Shown here: piece after piece, positions 10,501-22,500 of the stretch
How positions within the stretch are numbered: the stretch's first letter is position 1
How the letters are laid out: each line of letters starts with the position of its first letter
NCBI GenBank assembly: GCA_028564705.1
Contig: JAPXFQ010002137.1
Location: 1 to 64,000, forward strand
DNA length: 64,000 bases
Direction: 5' to 3'
Source of the DNA: Apricaphanius iberus
Taxonomy: Eukaryota; Chordata; Actinopteri; Cyprinodontiformes; Aphaniidae
The notes under the pieces: model-generated
Database searches by the model: none
The model's input: only the letters and a program-made list of their open reading frames with translations
What the model was told of the DNA's origin: nothing
Made by a program: the position numbers and the translations under genes

Positions 10501-13500
10501 AAAATAAACCAGATTGACATAAAATAAACCAGATTGACATAAAATAAACCAGATTGATATAAAATAAACCAGATTGACATAAAGTAAACCAGATTGACAT
10601 AAAGTAAACCAGATTGACATAAAATAAACCAGATTGACATAAAATAAACCAGATTGACATAAAATAAACCAGATTGACATAAAGTAAACCAGATAACATA
10701 AATAAACAGATGACATAAAATAAACCAGATTGACATAAAAAAACCAGATTGACATAAAATAAACCAGATTGACATAAAGTAAACCAGATTGACATAAAGT
10801 AAACCAGATTGACATAAAATAAACCAGATTGATATAAAATAAACCAGATTGATATAAAATAAATCAGATTGATATAAAATAAATCAGATTGATACCCACC
10901 CACTGGTTCCATTATCGATAATACCTTAAAATGCAAAAGTAGATCTTAGATCATTAAACAGAAGAAACAAAGATAAAGAATTAATTTTAAATACTCATAT
11001 AGTTAATCAATATTTTTAAATAATTTCAATCATTATATATTATATTATAGTTATGTTCACATTTTTACAGATGTATCCAAAAAACAGACAATCCAAAGTA
11101 GGAAAATGGATCAGAACTTTCAGCGTTGGAGGAAAATAAACGAATAATCTGCTCAGGTTCCAGCGCATCCTTGGTTAACTTTCATAATTATCATTCAGAA
11201 GGCAGAGCTGATATTTTAGTAGAGATTTTACAAACCATCTCTGGAATAAATCTGATGGTAGTAACAGTAACTTTGGGTACCAGCACATTATGGGGTCACT
11301 GGCAATGAGGCGGCAGATAAATAGAATGAAATATTAAAATAAAAACCAGCATAAAACAGCGATGGGAGGAGGAAAGAACAGGGAGATGGTTTTATTAGAC
11401 AGGACTCAGATTTGGACGAACCGGGTTAAATATTACTTTGTTCATTATAGAAAATATCAAGCAGAAATGTATTTGTTGTGGACTTAAACTGTAGAACAAG
11501 ATCAGAAAACAACTGATTCATAACCTGGAATAAAAACGGGACATGAACATAATTCTGGATGTGAAAGTTTTCTAAAACACGCTCATGTTTATGATAGAAG
11601 TTATTATAGTTTATTCCCAGCCAGTTGGTGGCGCTAATGCACCTATGCTGTTTGCTAACTGTAGAAAAACTACAAAGAAGAAGAAGAGATGGACAGCTGT
11701 TTCTGTTCGGTTCCGATTGAGCTCACCAGAACCCAAATGTCTGTCATCAGAACCTTTAGGCAGCCTGGAGCAAACCGGGTCCATAGAGGTTCTGATGTTT
11801 TGCCAAGGATTGTGGATCCTCCAATCAGCGTCCACCTGGAGTTCACCTGATAGAGCAGAGCGTCTGATTGGTTCTCCTGTTCAGCTTCAACAGCATTGCA
11901 TATTTCTTTTAGCAACCGGTTCTGGAGCGGTCCAGACCTGAACCTAATACAGCCCCATGTCCCATCTGACTTGTTCTGTTGGGTTTTAGTCGGTTCCTTG
12001 GCTCTGACTTCGGTCCACCGGCTCCTGGATCGGTCTTATATTTGCCTGTTTCTGACTGGTTCCCAGGTTTTCCCAACAAGGAGACGAGGAAGCTGCTTCA
12101 CCTGTGTGGAACGCTGCCGGTTCTCTACCAAGGTAAGGAGGTTCTGGTTCTGGTTCAGACCGGTCTGATGGTAACCACCCGGCTCTGGTACTTCCACAGG
12201 AAACCAGTACAACATCCCAGTCTGCGTCTGGCTCCATGATACCCACCCACTGTCCCGTCCTCGCTGCTTCGTCCGTCCCTCCGTCTCCATGGTTATCAAC
12301 CCGTCCTGTCCCCATGTGGACTCCACTGGTACCGTCCATCTGGACGGGCTCCAGAATTGGACTCCAGTAAGACTCCAGTTCCTGTTGCCTGCTACCTGTT
12401 AACTGCTACCTGTTAACTGCTAACCGTTTACTTCTACCTGTTACCTGCTACCTGTTAACTGCTAACTGTTTACTTCTACCGGTTACCTGCTACATGTTAA
12501 CTGCTACCTGTTAACTGCTACATGTTAACTGCTAACCGTTTACTTCTACCTGTTACCTGCTACATGTTAACTGCTAACCGTTTACTTCTACCTGTTACCT
12601 GCTACCTGTTAACTGCTACATGTTAACTGCTAACCGTTTACTTCTACCTGTTACCTGCTACATGTTAACTGCTAACCGTTTACTTCTACCTGTTGCCTGC
12701 TACCTGTTAACTGCTACATGTTAACTGCTAACCGTTTACTTCTACCTGTTACCTGCTACATGTTAACTGCTAACCGTTTACTTCTACCTGTTACCTGCTA
12801 CATGTTAACTGCTAACCGTTTACTTCTACCTGTTACCTGCTACATGTTAACTGCTAACCGTTTACTTCTACCTGTTACCTGCTACATGTTAACTGCTAAC
12901 CGTTTACTTCTACCTGTTACCTGCTACCTGTTACCTGCTACCTGTTAACTGCTAACCGTTTACTTCTACCTGTTACCTGCTACATGTTAACTGCTAACCG
13001 TTTACTTCTACCTGTTGCCTGCTACCTGTTAACTGCTACATGTTAACTGCTAACCGTTTACTTCTACCTGTTAACTGCTACATGTTAACTGCTAACCGTT
13101 TACTTCTACCTGCTACATGTTAACTGCTAACCGTTTACTTCTACCTGTTACCTGCTACCTGTTAATTGCTAACTGTTTACTTCTACCTGTTACTTGCTAA
13201 CTGTTAACTGCTAACCGTTTACTTCTACCTGTTACTTGCTAACTGTTAACTGCTAACCGTTTACTTCTACCTGTTACTTGCTAACTGTTAACTGCTAACC
13301 GTTTACTTCTACCTGTTACCTGCTACCTGTTACCTGCTACATGTTACCTGCTACCTGTTAACTGCTACCTGTTAACTGCTAACTTTTTACTTCTACCTGT
13401 TACCTGCTACCTGTTACCTGCTATATGTTAACTGCTACCTGTTAACTGCTAACTTTTTACTTCTACCTGTTACCTGCTACATGTTAACTGTTAACCGTTT

Positions 13501-16500
13501 ACTTCTACCTGTTACCTGCTACATGTTAACTGCTAACCGTTTACTTTTACCTGTTACCTGCTATCTGTTAACTGCTAACCGTTTACTTCTACCTGTTACC
13601 CGCTACATGTTAACTGCTAACCGTTTACTTCTACCTGTTACCTGCTACCTGTTAACTGCTAAGCGTTTACTTCTACCTGTTACCTGCTACATGTTAACTG
13701 CTAACTGTTTACTTCTACCTGTTAACTGCTACATGTTACCTTCTACCTGTTACCTGCTACCTGTTAATTGCTAACCGTTTACTTTTACCTTTTACTTGCT
13801 AACCTTTAACTGCTAACCGTTTACTTCTACCTGTTACCTGCTACATGTTAACTGCTAACTGTGTACTTCTACCTGTTACCTGCTACATGTTAACTGCTAA
13901 CTGTGTACTTCTACCTGTTACCTGCTACCTGTTAACTGCTACATGTTACCTTCTACCTGTTACCTGCTACCTGTTAATTGCTAACCGTTTACTTCTACCT
14001 GTTACTTGCTAACTGTTAACTGCTAACCGTTTACTTCTACCTGTTACCTGCTACCTGTTAACTGCTACCTGTTAGCTGCTACATGTTACCTGCTAACTGT
14101 TTACTTCTACCTGTTACCTGCTACCTGTTAACTGCTAACCGTTTACTTCTACCTGTTACTTGCTAACTGTTAACTGCTAACCGTTTACCTACTGTGTACC
14201 TTGTAACGGCTAACGTTAACTGCTAACCACTCTACTACCTGCTAAATTTTAACTGCTAACTGTTTACTTCTACCTGTTACCTGCTACCTGTTAACTGCTA
14301 CATGTTACCTTCTACCTGTTACCTGCTACTTGTTAATTGCTAACCGTTTACTTCTACCTGTTACTTGCTAACTGTTAACTGCTAACCGTTTACTTCTTCC
14401 TGTTGCCTGCTAAATGTTAACTGCTACCTGTTAACTGCTAACTTTTTACTTCTACCTGTTACCTGCTACCTGTTACCTGCTACATGTTACTGTACCTGTT
14501 AATGTACCGTTACTTCTACCTGTTACCTGCTACATGTTAACTGCTAACCGTTTACTTCTACCTGTTACCTGCTACATGTTAACTGCTAACCGTTTACTTC
14601 TACCTGTTACCTGCTACATGTTAACTGCTAACCGTTTACTTCTACCTGTTACCTGCTACATGTTAACTGCTAACCGTTTACTTCTACCTGTTACCTGCTA
14701 CATGTTAACTGCTAACTGTTTACTTCTACCTGTTACCTGCTACATGTTAACTGCTAACCGTTTACTTCTACCTGTTACCTGCTACATGTTAACTGCTAAC
14801 CGTTTACTTCTACCTGTTACCTGCTACATGTTAACTGCTAACCGTTTACTTCTACCTGTTACCTGCTACATGTTAACTGCTAACCGTTTACTTCTACCTG
14901 TTACCGCTACATGTTAACTGCTAACCGTTTACTTCTACCTGTTACCTGCTACATGTTAACTGCTAACTGTTTACTTCTACCTGTTACCTGCTACCTGTTA
15001 ACTGCTAACCGTTTACTTCTACCTGTTACCTGCTACCTGTTAAATGCTAACCGTTTACTTCTAACTGTTACCTGCTACCTGTTAACTGCTAACCGTTTAC
15101 TTCTACCTGTTACCTGCTACCTTTTACCTGCTACATGTTACCTGCTAACTGTTTACTTCTACCTGTTACCTGCTACCTGTTAACTGCTAACCGTTTACTT
15201 CTACCTGTTACTTGCTAACTGTTAACTGCTAACCGTTTACTTTTACCTGTTACCTGCTACCTGTTAACTGCTAACAGTTTACTTCTACCTGTTACCTGCT
15301 ACCTGTTACTTGCTAACTGTTAACTGCTAACCGTTTACTTCTACCTGTTACCTGCTAAATGTTAACTGCTACATGTTACCTTCTACCTGTTACCTGCTAC
15401 CTTTTAATTGCTAACCGTTTACTTCTACCTGTTACTTGCTAACTGTTAACTGCTAACCGTTTACTTCTACCTGTTACCTGCTAAATGTTAACTGCTAACC
15501 GTTTACTTCTACCAGTTACCTGCTAACCGTTTACTTCTACCTGTTACCTGCTAAATGTTAACTGCTACCTGTTAACTGCTAACCGTTTACTTCTACCTGT
15601 TACCTGCTACATGTTACCTGCTAACTGTTTACTTCTACCTGTTACCTGCTACGACCTGTTACGACCTGATGCTAACCACTCTGTGATGTCACTCCATGCA
15701 GGGCGTGTCCAGCCTGACGCTGTTGATGTCAGAGATGAGGCGGGCCTTCCAGAGGGACACGCCCCTTTATGCCAGGAGTCTGGAACAAGCCACGCCTCTT
15801 CCAGGTGTTCAGATGTCTGAGCAGTTCAGGTAAGGTCCTACAGGCCAGACATAAGATAGAACTATGAGAACTTCTGTAACTAGCTGTGGTTCTGACCCGG
15901 TGCACTAAGGTGGACTGATGACAGAAACTTAGATCTTTCAGAGCCCTGGTCCTGGTTCTGGTTCTAATGCAGCTTTTTCTTTTCCTCCTACAGCTCTTGC
16001 TCTTCTTCCTTGCAGAGCCGTGGCTCCTCCCACTTGGCTACAGGTAAACTCCGCCCCCTACCAGGCCCTAATTTTGGAGCCTCTGGCTCCTCCGCTTCCT
16101 GTAGGGAGCTCAAGGCTGTGTCCGAATTCAGGGGCTGGATCCTTCGAAGGACCCGGTCTACTCGGTGTACGTGGGCTGGGTCCTTCGTCGACCGGGTGGA
16201 CCGGATGTTAACGGCTGTGAATTTGGACGGTCTAGCCTTCAGTTGAATTCCCGCCCCCACTTTGCCGAACGTCCTGTCGCCTAGCAACCGCGATCACGCT
16301 AAACCAGCTGGTAAAGCAAGAAATATTCCCCAGTGTTTTACTCACCTTTTTTTACTCTAGAGGAGCAACAAGTTTTACTGACTGCCATGTTTTATATCTC
16401 TGGCTGAGAGGTCATCATATCAAGATTGTTCTATTTAATACAGGTTACAACTTAAGATAGCTACTATCATGATAAGTTCTGCAATTGAATGACTAGTGAT

Positions 16501-19500
16501 CAAATGTAAAAATTAGTAATATTACATTTTTTATATTCAGTTTACTTTAAAAACTTTTTGTTAGCTGTAAAATTTATATATATATATACCAAATTGGCTC
16601 TTCCTAAATAAACTGAATTATTTTTTGTAAACAACCACTGCAACAATAACTAATATTATGTTTAAACAAAACTGCAGGTCATAACACTTTTCTCCACAGC
16701 TGCCTCTTGGGATGAGCTTAAAGATGAAGCTGCTGGAGGTCTGTGGGGCTCTCTGGTTGGAAAAACTTGTCTTTTGAGCACATCGACTCTCTCTGCAGAC
16801 CAATCTGATGATGTTCCCCTTGTCAAGCAGAAAATATGAAAATATATCTGTATTGAGCTAATACAGCAACACTGCCCGTTTGTTCTAATTAAGCTTAAAG
16901 AAGTCATTTATACACATATAAATAACTGCAAAATAACTTATTCTAATGCCAATATGTTATGTTATTTTAAACTGTTCAGCGTAAGCTTCTTTAAAAACAC
17001 TAATGCGACTTTTAATGAAATGACTTCATGATATTTAACATTTTTATGAATTAATTTATTCACAACCATCAAACACCTAAATAAAAAATGTGACAAAAAC
17101 ATGAATAAATAAAAAAACAGGCCATCCATTCGGTCCCTGCTCTCCTCTCCATAGTCTCCCTTTGCTCAACGAATCAATAAACATAGTTTACAAAAAAGAG
17201 CAACACAAAGGCGTTTATGAAATGTATATTTTATTAACGTTATCAGTCATAAATTATGTTATTTGCGCTTTTGCAAATATACATACAGTAGGTTTATTTT
17301 TCGCTCTAAATTTTTTTTCGGAAATGGACTAATTTCTGCTGCAGATACATCTCCTGAATTTTCCTCATTAGATAGAAAATAAATAGGAGAGGAACGTGGC
17401 AACTTTCTTGATTTAAGAATGCAGAACTGTAGTTTTCACAGCAGATCACAGGTTCTGTGTTATATGAGGCTCAATAAGAGTCCTCTAGCATAAGCTGTGT
17501 AACTGGATTTAATCTTCAACCTCCAAGCCACAGTGCCCCGATTTTCACTCGGTAAAAATGGTACTGATTTCTCCTAAGAAGAGTTGACTTTTTACTTTAT
17601 TTGCCAAAGCAGAAATTGGTTGCGTAAAGATGAAGAAACCATTACTCTACCATACGAGCTCGTTTACAACAAAATATTAAAATACATGTCTAAGCCAACA
17701 ATAAACGGCAAACAACACAACCGCTTTAAGTTTTTAATTTTTGAACCGCCAGGTTTTAATATACTTACATCTAAAACTGTGCTCCTCTCTCGCTTCGCCT
17801 GCCGCTTCGTCCGCCAAGTTGCTGGAAGAAAATTCTCCCGTTCAGCCCGCAATGAATCTTGGGATATGTAGACCAGCGAAGGATACACCGCAACGGTCCT
17901 TCAAATCGGGGAGAAGTCGGACGGATTCAGCCGCTGGATCCGGCACAGCCAAAGGCTCCTCCCCTTCCTGTCGGGAGCCTAAGGCTCCTCCCCTTCCTGT
18001 AGGGATCCTAAGGCTCCTCCCCTTCCTGTTGGCCCGTGGGTCCCCAAACCGAAAAAATAATGAATGGAAGTCAATGAAGCGCTAAAAGTTATTGTGTGTG
18101 ACCGTACAATACAAATGACCTTTGACCCTCACAGGATGTCCAATCAGACAAGCGGAACCGGACCCAGCAACAGAACCTTTGGTTCTTGTCCATCTAATCC
18201 ACACATAGTGGCAGGCAGCCTGAGAAGTTCTCCAGAACCATTTCTAGTTATCATTGTTAATTATTTCTGCTAACGTTCTTGTTGAGATTAAAATGAGTTT
18301 TTCATAAGAGAGGAGACTAAGCTCCTCCCCCTCTGTGCAGCCAGCCAATGGGAGCAGGGCACCGTGAAGACATCATACACAGAGGATCTGAAGGGGATCG
18401 ACTTCACCGCTCCACCTTTGTCCAACAGCAATAACCCCTTCCTAAGCCCTGCCTCCTCCTCCTCATCAGGTGAGAAACAGTATTCACTTATTTATAAGCC
18501 CCACCTCTTAAAGAGGCGGCGTCCTTATTGAAACAGTATATTGGCCGTGAGGTATTTTCTCAAATGCATATAAAATACTGTCTAAAATGTACTATTTGAA
18601 ATGTTTGAGGGTATTTTAGGTATTAGGAAACATAATGGAATGAATTTTCCTAAATTAAAATGTGACTTATTGAAATGGAGTTGCATGTTATACGTTGCCT
18701 TAGTTCAGTGTATGGGGTAGGGGGGTTGTGTTATCCAGGGTTGGTGTGTTCAGTAGTTTTGGATTGCATTTATTTTTGTTAACAGTAGTAAATCATTGTT
18801 TTTGTGGAGGCGTTACAAACCGCAGCATGATGGACACATAACAGGACACAACTTCACGTCAATGACTCCACACAATGTGCTCAGATTCCTTAAGCCCGGT
18901 TCACACAGCAGGATGTTTAGTCCAATCTTACCCTGATAATCGGGAATATTCCTGCTATCTGTGGTGAGTTGAGAGCAGTCGGTCCACTCAGATCTGGGGT
19001 ATCGTACATGTTGGGTTATGTGTCCCGATATCACAGGGTGTGTGGCGTGTTTGAGCGCAAACCAGCATGCAGCCTGATGAATGTGACATGTAGCCAATAA
19101 GAAAGCCAGCTGACAGGCAGAGATGCGCCTTTAATATTTCAGTGTCGGTTCACTTAATCACAGTCCACAAATGCATTGAAATGCAGATCAGTCAGAGCAA
19201 AGTTTATGAAAAATATATAACCTATAATAATATATAATTCACCTAACAGGAGTTAGCACTAGCTATAGCACGTAAAACCTTCACCTAGATCTTGTAGAGC
19301 TTCTCCTCCATGCTGGCTCTCACTCCACCGACTGCTTTATCCCCACATAGCTGCTACTTTCCACATGGTCAGATTTATAGAGGTTTTCTCCGTGTTTAAT
19401 GCTCCTTTCTTCATCCTGGAGGCTACGACCATCACTCTCCTTCTTCTTCTGCAGTTGTAGTCCGCTAAACGTTTTCACACAAAACCTAAAGTAACTTTTA

Positions 19501-22500
19501 CCTCCAGTCGAAAATGATCGTTTTCTCTGCATCAAAATTAGTTTTTAAAATTCACTGACATCATATATTTGATCCACAGCGCATTTAGAACTGGATCAGA
19601 AAATAACTTTAATCGCTCCATTGACTCATTCATTTATTTTCGTCGTAGGGACCCATGGACAGGAAGTAGATGGGCGGGGCTTAGGCTCCTCGTATAGTTA
19701 TTATAAACTCATTGACTGTGATAATAGAAGCTGTAACACTTTTACAAACTTAGAGTATATTTCCACCCCCAACAATTTTGTCTTAAGAGTGTGTGTGTGT
19801 GTGTGTGTGAGAGCCGTCTGAAGCTCTTCCAACAATCCTTCCATGGGAACCAGGCTTCAGATTGTATAAGTTTATTATTTAGTTTACTAAATATGAAATC
19901 CAATTTTATTCAGTTTTTATTTTGAGGAAAACTCATGTAACAGCAGGTTTGTTTTTATTTCATAAACGAATGAAAAACAAGCGTTCTGGCAGTTCTAGTC
20001 TTAAAAAGTTCTGTTGGTTCTGTTTGACCCATCTGGACTCGGTTCCCCCTGCAGCTGTGGCCCTCAGCACAATGATGGCGGCTCTGAGACTGGATGGAGA
20101 GAGGCGAGCAGAACTGGCCCAACACGGTTCTGGAGCTCAGAATCCCCAGTCGGGACCAGCGACCCAAGCCGACCTCTGGAAGGTAAGAAGCTCTTTAGTG
20201 TTACTCAACACAAAGTAGACGGGTTCTGGTTCTGATGGGGTCAGCTGGTCCAAAACATGAGGAAGACCCAATATATGACCCCCGTAAATCGTCCTCATGC
20301 CGTCGCTGTAGTCCAGAACAGATCTTCTGTCTGTCACACAGGTGACGTCCCACCTGTCTCCAGACCAGACGGCTGTCTTCCTGGCTCTGATTACCATGAA
20401 GGGGCGGAGCTTCAGCACTGATGATGTCATAGAGGCGGTCCAGCATAACCCTGATTTCCCATCGGCGCTTAAGTTCCTGACCCACACCTGTCCAATCTGT
20501 CATGACCAGGTGTCCTTCAGCAAGGTGAGCTGCCAGCCAATCAGAGGAGAGAGTAGGCATCAGGTGTTTCTACCAAAACATGACCCCATGATGGACTAAA
20601 GCCCAGTTTATTTTTCTCCGACCGCAAATCTGCTCTCGGACACAGACGTATTGACGGAGACGTTTTCTGTTTACAGTACTCCGCTCTTCCACTCCATTTT
20701 CTATTGTTTTGCTCCACCAGGACAGCAGGGGGCGCTAAGTGTTCATAGCGTCTCTGCCTACTATCACACAGTTTTTTTCTAGGCTTGTGAACGTATTTCC
20801 TCAAGCAGCAATGAACGACAAAGTAAGTTCTGATTAATCTGTAAAGCTTTTTACTAGAAGTGCGGCTCATAAAATCCTCTAGAAACTCATGGAAACAAAC
20901 ACAGCAGCTTTTTTATTGTTTTTCTACACCTCCTTGAGTTCAAAATCACCAAAAGAACAGATTAGATAAATAATGCCTATTATGTAAAGCATGTAGTGGC
21001 CAAACGCTGCATTAACTACTGATTATAGTTACTATAGAGCAGTGTGGCTGACTCCAATCAACGCAGAGACCTCCTGCTTCTCTGCTGCTTTACCGGCTAC
21101 CAGCCTTCTTCCTCACAGTCTGTGTGAGCCGATCTCTACAGTCCCTGTTAACTGAAGCTCCCAGACCATTTACCACTTTATACCAGCTCCATGAACTCCC
21201 CAGGGCTACTGGGATTTTACATCCTATTGCCAGCCGGCGTTCAGCACACATTCAGCACATCTTCATGATGTCATGATGACATCATCATGTGTTGAGACGA
21301 GGCGTTGTGGGCCATTCATCAGACCAGCGTTCTGGGAAGATTGTGGTGATATTACTCCCACAATGCCATGCAGCCATGGTGAATTCATAAGAACCACCGT
21401 GGCTAAATGTAGGAAGGGCTGGGCGATATGACCTAAAATCAATATCATGGTATATTGAGCAGTTCACCATGGTAACGGTAAGTGGACGATAACCCCCTTT
21501 ATGTATTTAAGGTCGAGTAGTGGCTTAAAAACATGATGGCTTCTTGTCGTTGCACGGCTTCAAACAGACTTTTAAATTAGGGTTTGATTCCCACTCCTTT
21601 CAGTTTTTCTTAGAGTCCAGTTTAGACTCAGAGAAGTGATCAAACAGACCATGAGGAAGTGACAGAGGCTCTGAGTGATTTTAGTGTGAAGTCGTATTGT
21701 AGACTAAATATTTTGCGTTTACATCGGAGCACAGGATCATCCAGCAGCAGTTTAAAGCGGTGTATCAACATTCTGGACTCTAAATGACGCTATTCATGAC
21801 GCTATTCATGACGCTAGCAACTTTGACGGTCCTAATGCTGTTGATACTGCAACCAATCAGAGCGTCTCACTGTAGTGACGTTGCCTAGCCAACCACGATC
21901 CGTTAGTGTTTAAACATCCAGCAGAGAAAGGCCCGCCTACGAGCTTTGCTAGCTTCATCTTATAAATGTATCTGCTGTGTTTATGCGTTGAACTAGTCGC
22001 TTTATGAGCGCTGCTTGATGCTGATAAAGCCTACGGTCTGAATGCAGCATCAGTGAAGTGGGGGACAGAGAAAAATAAAGCGCCTCTCCAGTTCACGGCT
22101 GTCGTCCTTTCTTCCCATCAAGCTTTTATAACGTCAGGGATCATCCTCACCATACGCTCAGTAGTTACTGAATGTTGCTCCCTGTTTGTCTAACCATGAT
22201 GAGCTGGATGTAGAAATGCACCAAACTCTGACTTCTCTTCCTGAGACGCTACGATTCATTACTAAAAAGTGACATGGTTTTTGGTAACTTACACAGACGC
22301 TGAGCTCTCCCCTTCCTCACTGATGAAACGTTTATGATGCTGCATCATCACCTGTACCCCCGTGTCATGAAAGGTCAGACTTACAAATGTTGCAGGTACA
22401 CATGAGGAACACGTTTAAGATAGAGAACTTCCAAACTTTTTACGTTTTTATTGTCTTAGGTCTGCCAGCTGCTGCTTACAACCTTTGTGACGATTTGTTA

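Noticed and set aside
7925..10936. Long minus-strand open frames (up to 381 codons) rich in [14 protein letters not shown]
   Set aside because: Produced by the 20-bp minisatellite; all three frames cycle through the same peptide and no codon selection or gene signals exist.
11979..12239. 86-codon frame starting [12 protein letters not shown] as an alternative gene start
   Set aside because: Only the [10 protein letters not shown] part is exon 3; the rest is intron read through the splice sites.
12718..15183. Plus-strand frames with [14 protein letters not shown] repeats
   Set aside because: Artefact of the 42-bp minisatellite in intron 4.
16689..16850. Candidate extra exon [19 protein letters not shown] after CTCCACAG
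   Set aside because: It lies within the DNA transposon, ends in a stop without a good donor, and exons 6 and 7 already join in phase without it.
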